In this document: in pieces, positions 35,962 to 42,003 of the stretch
Layout of the letters: each line of letters opens with the position of its first letter
Position numbering within the stretch: the stretch's first letter is position 1
From: Omnitrophica bacterium GWA2_41_15
GTDB lineage: Bacteria > Omnitrophota > Gorgyraeia > Gygaellales > Profunditerraquicolaceae
Assembly (NCBI GenBank): GCA_919902445.1
Contig: CAKKQZ010000019.1
Coordinates: forward strand, 1 to 42,003
Direction: 5' to 3'
Length of the DNA stretch: 42,003 nt
Notes under the pieces: generated by a model
What the model was told of the DNA's origin: nothing
The model's database searches: none
The model's input: only the letters and a program-made list of their open reading frames with translations
Made by a program: the position numbers and the translations under genes

Positions 35962-37200
35962 TTACGGAGCCATAGTAAAGATTTTACGCGCAATTTCCGG
36001 ATAACTGGCAATAAACTTCAGCTCATCATCCACCAATGGCTTCTGGTTATGCACATTGGCATAGCGCACCAATTCCAAAACCTGGGTTGCCTCCTCGTCA
36101 TCGCGAAAGACCACCTCCAGTTTTTCATAGACATTCCTGAAACCTTTAATCCCCGAGTATTCCCCGGCGGTGATTTTACGCCCGGTCTCGATTATCTCCG
36201 GCTCTCCGCGGCCTAGCTCTTCAAAATCATAGAGTTCGTAATTACGCCTGTCTTTGAGCGCTCCGTCGGCATGTATGCCGGATTCATGCGCAAATGCATT
36301 TGACCCTACTCCGGGCTGATTAATAGGTATGGATACGCCAAAGGCATAGGATGCATATTTGCAGATTTTCCAGGCAGTCTTTAGGTTTATCTTCGGATCA
36401 AGCTGATAATCCTGCATCCCGCTTGCGTATTTCATTGCCAATATTACGGAAATAAGGTCTGCATTTCCTGCACGTTCACCCATTCCGTTAACACAGGTAT
36501 TTATATAGGTATCGCATCCGGCGTCATTTGCGGCTTTTGCCCCGGCAATAGAATTCGCAACCACAAGCCCTAAGTCATTATGGCAGTGAATTTCAATTGG
36601 GATACTCACAGCTTCGGCCAAAAGTTTTATCCTTTCATAAATTGAGAAGGGGGTATCGCAACCTAATGTATCACAGTAACGCAGCCGGTCAGCGCCTGCT
36701 TCTTTTGCTTTTAAAGCAAAGTCGATTAAATACTCCATCTTTGTCCTGGAGGCGTCCTCTGCGTTTACGCCTATAGACTCAAGGCCTAATTTTCTCGCTT
36801 CCTTTACCGCCGCCGACATTTCCTTTATTACCGATTCATGGTCAAGCTTACCTTTAAACTTATGTATGATCATCTGGTCAGAGGTCGAGATAGACAGGTT
36901 CATGTGTTTTATCTGCGGGATGAGTTTAAAAGCCGCCTTTACATCTTCCCTGGTTGCCCTGATCCAGCCTCCGAGCCGTATTGAAGAAAATACGCCTTTT
37001 TTTACTAAGTCCAGATTGGCGTTCAGGTAATTTGTTTCATGGCGCGTAACCGGAAAACCGAATTCCGACTGGAATACGCCCATCTCATTCAGATACAGGT
37101 TTATCATCGTCTTCTGTAATTTAGACAGGCAGATACGGGAAGTCTGCACTCCGTCGCGGTTGGTTACATCTATAATATAGACTTTGGGTTTATTAATCAT
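35962..37200 (-). CDS. LeuA/homocitrate synthase-family acyltransferase, substrate unknown
   Basis: A DRE-TIM barrel enzyme that should condense acetyl-CoA with a 2-oxo acid. The first catalytic motif is IIDVTNRDGVQTS, the metal-binding motif IEIHCHNDLGLVVANS, and the NTCVNGMGERAGNADL and HESGIHADGALKD blocks are conserved. The sequence is closer to homocitrate/NifV-like enzymes than to classical LeuA, and the leucine-binding LeuA dimer domain is not evident; the 412-residue length agrees. Candidate substrates are 2-oxoglutarate, pyruvate or oxaloacetate. I use the start at 37200, with a GAGGTGAAGAG site, rather than the upstream ATG at 37224. Its leader is copy D of the repeated hairpin. Confidence 0.85.
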   Translation of the reverse strand: MINKPKVYIIDVTNRDGVQTSRICLSKLQKTMINLYLNEMGVFQSEFGFPVTRHETNYLNANLDLVKKGVFSSIRLGGWIRATREDVKAAFKLIPQIKHMNLSISTSDQMIIHKFKGKLDHESVIKEMSAAVKEARKLGLESIGVNAEDASRTKMEYLIDFALKAKEAGADRLRYCDTLGCDTPFSIYERIKLLAEAVSIPIEIHCHNDLGLVVANSIAGAKAANDAGCDTYINTCVNGMGERAGNADLISVILAMKYASGMQDYQLDPKINLKTAWKICKYASYAFGVSIPINQPGVGSNAFAHESGIHADGALKDRRNYELYDFEELGRGEPEIIETGRKITAGEYSGIKGFRNVYEKLEVVFRDDEEATQVLELVRYANVHNQKPLVDDELKFIASYPEIARKIFTMAP

Positions 37201-37358
37201 CTCTTCACCTCTTAATGAGCCCACAACTTACGGAACGTTAGTAAACGTAAGTTGTTTGGGCGAATTATTGAGCACATAAAATTTTTATTAGCGAAATCCC
37301 GCGTAAGCGGGGATCCCCGCATCTTGCTTTCCTAAGGAACAGCGGGAGAAGTTCAGGC
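37201..37358 (-). promoter_or_regulatory. Repeated hairpin leader, copy D (upstream of leuA-like gene)
   Basis: The proximal hairpin at 37219-37261 differs from copy B by one base in the loop. Upstream it has the long form shared with copy A: a spacer with TGAGCACA, a perfect CCCGC-gtaa-GCGGG hairpin (37298-37311) and the second hairpin (37316-37346), then AGAAGTTCA. It fills the gap between the fusion protein gene (stop at 37364) and the leuA-like start. Confidence 0.75.
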
Positions 37359-37363
37359 ACAAC

Positions 37364-39094
37364 TTACCTCTTTATTATCTTTCTTAATTCTTCTTTTGCA
37401 GTAGCCCCCTTTGAACTAAAGGCCTCCTGATTATCTAATAGGTACGTCGGCCCGAACATTACCTGTAGCTCTTTATTTAAACCTGTATTTTTATTTAATA
37501 ACCCTGCTGCCTCTTGGCTCCTTGCGCAGGTCTTAATCTTACCCGCTTCAAAGTTACCCAGGCAATCTTCCCACCATGAGCTATTAATATTTTTAGAACG
37601 GCAGGAGATATAATCCCAGAAGGCTTCAGGATGATATTCTTGTACGCATACAGCCCGAAAATCCTCTTCTGCTTCAAGATTACCATGAGGGGTATCGAAC
37701 TTATCCTGTGTCTGGACTGCTAAAAAATGCACTTCAGGATTAAATTCTCTTATTGCCTCCAGAACTTGGTGAGTATCTTTATCGTATAAACTGATGAATA
37801 AATCCAGTTTTCCTTTTATTTTCTTCCTATTAACAAAATAAGAAAATCCGCTAACCTGAGGCTTTAATAAATAATAATCCTTTCTTGAATCAAGATTTTG
37901 TTTTACAATTTCAAAATTTTTCTCTTTCTCTATTTCCCTGCCTAGAAGATACGCCGGCAGCCCTGAAATTGCAAAGTCTTTAACCATATCCCATGCCCTG
38001 TCTTCAGGAAAATAAATATAAGAGGCAATCAACCCGGGAAATTGTTTTTTTAACGAGTTGACCGTTATTTCCGTATTGCAGGTGATACAGTCGCGCGAAG
38101 TAATGACAAGGAGGGGAATTTTATTTGCCTTTTCATAGATACAGCGCGAAATAAGGATGCCGGGGTTTTCACATAACCCTATAGCGCCTTCTTTTTTGCA
38201 ATTGTTATCAGAAAAACATTTGGGCAGCATCTGTAATATCAAAGGATCATCACTGACCTTATCTGAGAGGCGAAGCTGTTCTGCTGTTTGGCCTGTTATC
38301 AAGTTATCCTTTGTAGAAAACGTAACCCTTCCCAGCTTGCGGCCCTGCCAGCTCGGCTTTAAAATGAAGGTATTGTTTATTTTGGTAGCTAGTTCTTCTT
38401 TTATGCGTCCGTATCCTTCAATTAATATATCTATACCTGCTACATTATTGATTAAGCCTAAATTCTCGTTTTCGCTTAAGCTACTTAAAATGATGACGAC
38501 GCTCACCCCCTTATTTTTTAAATCGGAAACTGCGGCTTTAACTGCCGGCTGGGGGTCGACAATATGAATGCCTGCTGCTTTTTGCTTTGCTAAAACTCCC
38601 GTAACGCCTATAATGCCGATTTTTGTTCCGGAGACATCCTTAATAAGGTAAGGCAACACCTTATCCGCCTGAATATTACAGGAGAGAAAATTTAAATTTG
38701 TTTTACTAATATTTTCCCTAAAAAACTGCTCGCCAAAGTTAAACTCATCAGGGCTTATTCCAAGCGCATCGTACTTCATTAATTCCATCGCCTTGAGGTT
38801 CGCGTTTGTACGCTGCATATCTGCTTGAGTATTCAAGGTATATTCATCAAATAGGCCTCCGGCAAAGAAACTTCCTGAATCAAACAAAAGAGAATCAGGG
38901 TATTTTTCCCTAAGCTCTTTTATCAGAGTAGCCCTGCGCGCGATGCCTCCGTCGGATTCTATCGGACAACTGCATGTATAAAGCATGGCGTGCGTTGTGC
39001 CGGTATAAAGAATAGTGATTTCTTTGGCATAAATCCTGCCTGTAAGAGATAGAAAGCTGCCACACAACAAAATTAAGATTTTTTTTGTTTTCAT
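37364..39094 (-). CDS. Exported fusion: degenerate 5'-nucleotidase-like phosphoesterase plus two thioredoxin-like domains
   Basis: A signal peptide (MKTKKILILLCGSFLSLTGRI, then YA-KE) leads to a UshA/SoxB-like metallophosphoesterase fold (about 25-290). Key metal-binding motifs are changed: TNDxHG reads TGTTHA, SGGD reads DSGS, GNHEFD reads SPDEFN. A CSC motif (Cys41, Cys43) precedes GGIARRATLIKELREKYPD. Residues about 320-400 form a thioredoxin-like domain with CITC at 336-339 and a likely cis-Pro in SGLPAYLLG. Residues about 427-575 look like a DsbA/VKOR-type thioredoxin fold with several Cys (483, 498, 511, 523) and GPTYLLDN. It is probably periplasmic and redox-active or substrate-binding. 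It overlaps the serA stop (ATGA), an unexpected partner. Confidence 0.75.
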   Translation of the reverse strand: MKTKKILILLCGSFLSLTGRIYAKEITILYTGTTHAMLYTCSCPIESDGGIARRATLIKELREKYPDSLLFDSGSFFAGGLFDEYTLNTQADMQRTNANLKAMELMKYDALGISPDEFNFGEQFFRENISKTNLNFLSCNIQADKVLPYLIKDVSGTKIGIIGVTGVLAKQKAAGIHIVDPQPAVKAAVSDLKNKGVSVVIILSSLSENENLGLINNVAGIDILIEGYGRIKEELATKINNTFILKPSWQGRKLGRVTFSTKDNLITGQTAEQLRLSDKVSDDPLILQMLPKCFSDNNCKKEGAIGLCENPGILISRCIYEKANKIPLLVITSRDCITCNTEITVNSLKKQFPGLIASYIYFPEDRAWDMVKDFAISGLPAYLLGREIEKEKNFEIVKQNLDSRKDYYLLKPQVSGFSYFVNRKKIKGKLDLFISLYDKDTHQVLEAIREFNPEVHFLAVQTQDKFDTPHGNLEAEEDFRAVCVQEYHPEAFWDYISCRSKNINSSWWEDCLGNFEAGKIKTCARSQEAAGLLNKNTGLNKELQVMFGPTYLLDNQEAFSSKGATAKEELRKIIKR

Positions 39095-40677
39095 AGCCTG
39101 ATCAACTTCGCAGTTAAAATATTTTCCAATTTCTTTATCTTCTCCTGTATTCCCGATGAAACAGGGCTATCTACATTCAAAACACTTATAGATTTTCCTC
39201 CCGGTTTATCCCGGCCAAATGTCATCGCCGCAATATTAATGTTATGCTCACCTAAAAGCGTGCCTAGGTTTCCGATTATACCCGGCTTATCCCAGTTTTT
39301 GATAAAAATCATTTCTCCCACAGGTGCAAGTTCCACATAATATTCGTCAATTTTTACAATACGCGGCTGTTTATTAGAAGAAAGCGTCCCCGAGATTCTT
39401 TTGATTTCCTTATCAGTCTTTATCTCCAATTGGATTAGCGTTACAAACTCCTCTTCTTTGGAGGATTTTGCTTCATTAATTTTTATCCCTCTTTCCTTGG
39501 CCAGGCTCACTGCGTTGATAAAATTAACTGTTTCTTGAAGGATGGGGGATAATACGCCTTTTGCCAAGGCAAGTGTCAGTGGCGTTAAATCGTGCTGAAT
39601 AATATCTCCGCTATAGGTTATATTTAATGCGCTGATCCTGCCTTCGATCAACTGGCTGCTAAAAGAACCTAATTTTTCAGCAAGATTTACGTACGGCTCG
39701 ATAATTTTACATACCTCAGCCTCAAGGCAGGGATAGTTTGCTGCATTGCGTATCCCTTTGCCTAAAAGCGCATCGCGCACAATCTCGGCTACCTCAATGG
39801 CAACATTCACCTGTGCCTCTTCAGTTGATGCGCCCAGGTGCGGAGTAGTAATCACATTATCCAGTTTTAAAAGTTCATTATCAGCCGATAAAGGTTCCTG
39901 CTCAAAAACATCAATTGCTGCGCCAAAACAATTGCCTTCCTTAATAGCATTTATAAGCGCTGCTTCATCAATTATCCCTCCGCGCGCGCAGTTAATAATA
40001 CGCACGCCCTTTTTCATAAGCCTGAATTCTTTTGCCGAAATCATATGTTTTGTTTCATCGGTTAACGGAGTATGCACGCTGATATAATCTGATTTCTCAA
40101 GCAGCTCTTTTAATTCCACTATCGTAGCGCCAATGCCCTGCGCAACCTCTTTAGATAAAAACGGATCGTATGCCAAGACTTTCATACCGAAGGCTAAAGC
40201 TCTTTTTGCAACTTCAGAACCTATCCTGCCAAAACCCACAATACCTAAAGTCTTGCCGTAAACCTCAACCCCCATGAATTTAGAACGCTTCCATTCCCCC
40301 TTTTTTGTCGAGGCGTTTGCCTGAGGTATATTTCTAGATAGAGACAGAATCATGCTGAAGGTATGTTCTGCGGTTGACATGGTATTTCCCGCAGGGGTAT
40401 TCATCACGATTATGCCTTTTTTCGTTGCAGCGTCTAAATCCACATTATCCAATCCTACTCCGGCGCGGCCTATAACCTTAAGTTTATCTGCAGCCGCTAT
40501 TATATCTTTATTTACCTTTGTCGAGCTCCTTACAACCAAGGCATCATACTCCCCTATTGTTTCCTTTAGCATATCGGCTTTAAGGTCCGTCTTCACATCA
40601 ACTTGGAATTCTTTTATTTCGCGAAGAATATTAAGCCCTTCTTCTGATAAGGGGTCGCTCACCAATATCCTGATCAT
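39091..40677 (-). CDS. serA: D-3-phosphoglycerate dehydrogenase
   Basis: SerA oxidises 3-phosphoglycerate, the first step of serine synthesis. It has the split substrate domain (MIRILVSDPLSEEGLNIL), the NAD domain with LGIVGFGRIGSEVAKRA (about 144-160), catalytic RGGIIDEAAL and TPHLGASTEEAQ blocks, the intervening domain and a C-terminal ACT domain (about 455-528, NWDKPGIIGNLGTLLGEHNI) that usually binds serine for feedback control. Length 528 is the long form. The aminotransferase 112 bases upstream and the fusion gene downstream frame it. Confidence 0.97.
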   Translation of the reverse strand: MIRILVSDPLSEEGLNILREIKEFQVDVKTDLKADMLKETIGEYDALVVRSSTKVNKDIIAAADKLKVIGRAGVGLDNVDLDAATKKGIIVMNTPAGNTMSTAEHTFSMILSLSRNIPQANASTKKGEWKRSKFMGVEVYGKTLGIVGFGRIGSEVAKRALAFGMKVLAYDPFLSKEVAQGIGATIVELKELLEKSDYISVHTPLTDETKHMISAKEFRLMKKGVRIINCARGGIIDEAALINAIKEGNCFGAAIDVFEQEPLSADNELLKLDNVITTPHLGASTEEAQVNVAIEVAEIVRDALLGKGIRNAANYPCLEAEVCKIIEPYVNLAEKLGSFSSQLIEGRISALNITYSGDIIQHDLTPLTLALAKGVLSPILQETVNFINAVSLAKERGIKINEAKSSKEEEFVTLIQLEIKTDKEIKRISGTLSSNKQPRIVKIDEYYVELAPVGEMIFIKNWDKPGIIGNLGTLLGEHNINIAAMTFGRDKPGGKSISVLNVDSPVSSGIQEKIKKLENILTAKLIRL

Positions 40678-40704
40678 CTCATCCCTCCCACCGGAAAAAA
40701 TAGT

Positions 40705-40779
40705 AGGGACGTTTCTTAACTTAGCTATAAGGTGTCCCCTAGACGGGGACAGTTTATATTCAGCTTGAGAAGCGTCCCT
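40705..40779. repeat. REP-like double hairpin, terminator-like on both strands
   Basis: Outer arms 40705-40719 and 40765-40779 pair at 13 of 15 (AGGGACGTTTCTTAA against TTGAGAAGCGTCCCT); an inner GTCCCC/GGGGAC hairpin lies at 40734-40750. T-rich runs follow on both strands (TTTTTTT after 40780 on the plus strand; a TTTTTT on the minus strand at about 40695-40701). It lies between the aminotransferase and serA genes. The inner box resembles the GGGACAGTCCC boxes elsewhere. Confidence 0.7.
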
Positions 40780-40789
40780 ATTTTTTTCA

Positions 40790-41926
40790 TTATTTTAAAA
40801 AGATCTCTTCTGCTGCCTTTACGCCTATTCCCAGGTTAAACTTATACCCCATCTGATGCAAAACTTTTTCTAAACAGGATACCCCTGCGATAATATCGAA
40901 TTCCTCAATAAAACCCATATGGGCAATCCTGAAAATTTTACCCTTTAATTCGGACTGTCCTCCGGCTATAGTGACGCCGTTTGCATCCCGCATCTGTTTA
41001 ACCAGCTTTTCTCCGTCTATTGCCTCCGGGACTTTTACCGCCGTAACTATATCTGAAGGTGCAGTTGGCGCGTATAGTTCCAGGCCAAGCGCTTTAACCG
41101 CGAGCCTTGTTGCTTCTGCCATTTTCTTATGGCGGCTGAAAATATTCTGCAGGCCGTCTTCTTTTATCAACTTCAAGGCCTCAACCAGCGCTATAATCAA
41201 AGTTATCGCCGGAGTAAAGGGAGTATCGGTTTGCTGCCATGCTTTTTTAGCTGCTTTCAAACTAAAATAATATTTCGGTGATTTTGAATTTTCGATTAAT
41301 TTCCATGCCTTAGGGCTTACTGAAATAAAACTTAAGCCCGGAGGAAGCATCAGTCCTTTTTGCGATCCGGAAACCACGACATCGCAATACCAGCCATCCG
41401 TATTTAAGTCGATTGCCCCTAAACCGCTTATAGCATCCACTACTAAAAGAGCTTCCGTATCTTTTAAAACCTTACCGATTGCTTCGATATCAAAAACAAC
41501 CCCGGTTGAGGTTTCGCAAAGAGTAGTAAATACCGCTTTTATTTTAGGAACGCTTTTAAGTTTCTTGCGGATTTCATCCGGGTCAACTGCCTTCCCCCAT
41601 TCCACATTCAAAACTTCTGCAGTAATACCGTAGGCCCTGCAAATCTCGGTCCATCTTTCTCCGAATTTGCCCCCCTGAACAGTCAATACCGTATCTCCGG
41701 CAGATAATAAGTTTATTACCGCTGCCTCCATTGCACCTGTTCCGGAAGAAGTTAATATAAAGACGTCATTTTTTGTCTGGAATACATACTTTAAACCTTC
41801 GGTGGCTTCTTTTAATATTGCCTGAAACTGCGGTGTGCGGTGATGGATAATGGGCCTACTCATTGCCTCGCAAACCTGCGGCGGAAGAGGGGTTGGCCCT
41901 GGGGTAAGTAGATAATTTTTTCTCAT
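40790..41926 (-). CDS. Class V aminotransferase (serine/alanine-glyoxylate type)
   Basis: A PLP-dependent aminotransferase of the serine-pyruvate/alanine-glyoxylate group. It starts with the family's NYLLTPGPTPLPPQV motif; the PLP phosphate site is in LTSSGTGAMEA, the cofactor Asp in LLVVDAISGLGA, and the Schiff-base Lys in VSGSQKGLMLPPG. I choose the start at 41926, with an AAGGAG site, giving 378 residues. Next to serA, it could serve as the transaminase of serine synthesis (as the SerC-lacking archaeal type does) or convert serine or alanine with glyoxylate; the substrate cannot be read from sequence. Copy E of the repeated leader precedes it. Confidence 0.9.
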   Translation of the reverse strand: MRKNYLLTPGPTPLPPQVCEAMSRPIIHHRTPQFQAILKEATEGLKYVFQTKNDVFILTSSGTGAMEAAVINLLSAGDTVLTVQGGKFGERWTEICRAYGITAEVLNVEWGKAVDPDEIRKKLKSVPKIKAVFTTLCETSTGVVFDIEAIGKVLKDTEALLVVDAISGLGAIDLNTDGWYCDVVVSGSQKGLMLPPGLSFISVSPKAWKLIENSKSPKYYFSLKAAKKAWQQTDTPFTPAITLIIALVEALKLIKEDGLQNIFSRHKKMAEATRLAVKALGLELYAPTAPSDIVTAVKVPEAIDGEKLVKQMRDANGVTIAGGQSELKGKIFRIAHMGFIEEFDIIAGVSCLEKVLHQMGYKFNLGIGVKAAEEIFLK

Positions 41927-41932
41927 CTTAAA

Positions 41933-42003
41933 CTCCTTAATGAGCACATAACTTACGAACACTGAAAGTGTGAGTAAGTTATTGTGCGAATTAATCCCGC
42001 ATC
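41933..42003 (-). promoter_or_regulatory. Repeated hairpin leader, copy E (upstream of aminotransferase, cut by window end)
   Basis: Arms 41944-41956 (GCACATAACTTAC) and 41974-41987 (GTAAGTTATTGTGC) pair with one bulge, and an inner stem ACACT/AGTGT closes a GAAA loop. The outer base pairs differ from those of copy B but remain paired, which is evidence of conserved structure. The AAGGAG of the aminotransferase follows directly on the minus strand. The ATTAATCCCGC at the edge is the start of the second hairpin. Confidence 0.7.

Noticed and set aside
35545-36216. Plus-strand open frame of 223 codons across the purA/leuA-like junction
   Set aside because: Shadow of two well-supported minus-strand genes; no family similarity and no ribosome binding site.

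Overview
The window is a dense, 42 kb stretch of bacterial chromosome in which every supported gene (40 including one partial and one frameshifted) lies on the minus strand; transcription therefore runs from position 42003 towards position 1. Gene content points to a free-living Gram-negative bacterium: OmpA-type and other lipoproteins, RseP-type membrane protease, MEP isoprenoid synthesis, undecaprenyl-PP synthesis, glycogen synthesis and a tetrahydrofolate C1 pathway. Protein style, gene order and repeat style remind me of Candidatus Omnitrophota (old OP3), but this is an inference from memory and not a search result. Base composition looks moderate to low in GC, and no region stands out as foreign apart from short palindromic repeat clusters.

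Layout in transcription order. (1) 42003-34655: a class V aminotransferase, serA, an exported phosphoesterase-like/thioredoxin fusion protein, a LeuA/homocitrate-synthase-family enzyme and purA. (2) 34645-30999: an OmpA-family lipoprotein with its own promoter, a small coiled-coil lipoprotein, an intrinsic terminator, a DUF4912 protein and a GH57 glucan branching enzyme. (3) 30970-24878: uppS-cdsA-dxr-rseP-ispG-proS, a tightly overlapping lipid/isoprenoid/envelope operon. (4) 24885-17907: rimP-nusA-infB-trpS-scpA-ruvB. (5) 17647-11867: queH-spoIID-queA-tgt-trmD-rplS-rnhB-yraN, a tRNA-modification and ribosome cluster with nearly all of the last steps of queuosine synthesis. (6) 11857-5968: fhs-fchA-folD, then a repeat-rich gap with a broken DUF2569 gene, then metF and a flavoprotein; together the formate-to-methyl-THF branch. 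(7) 5952-1: TPR protein, polA, glgA, coaE and the first codons of what looks like rho.

The most interesting signal is not a protein. Five genes (probable rho, nusA, the ompA-like gene, the leuA-like gene and the aminotransferase) share a repeated leader: a long hairpin with conserved ACTTAC/GTAAGT arms and covarying inner stems, ending a few bases before the Shine-Dalgarno sequence, in the same orientation and place each time. In four of the five, further upstream, there is also (at least the start of) a CCCGC...GCGGG hairpin. Two of the five genes encode transcription termination factors. I do not recognise this as a known RNA family; it is the best candidate here for an undescribed regulatory system. 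Other repeats (paired GGGACAGTCCC boxes beside large palindromes, a 40-base dispersed repeat that has become coding sequence) are probably mobile or REP-like. I saw no tRNA, rRNA, CRISPR array or transposase gene.
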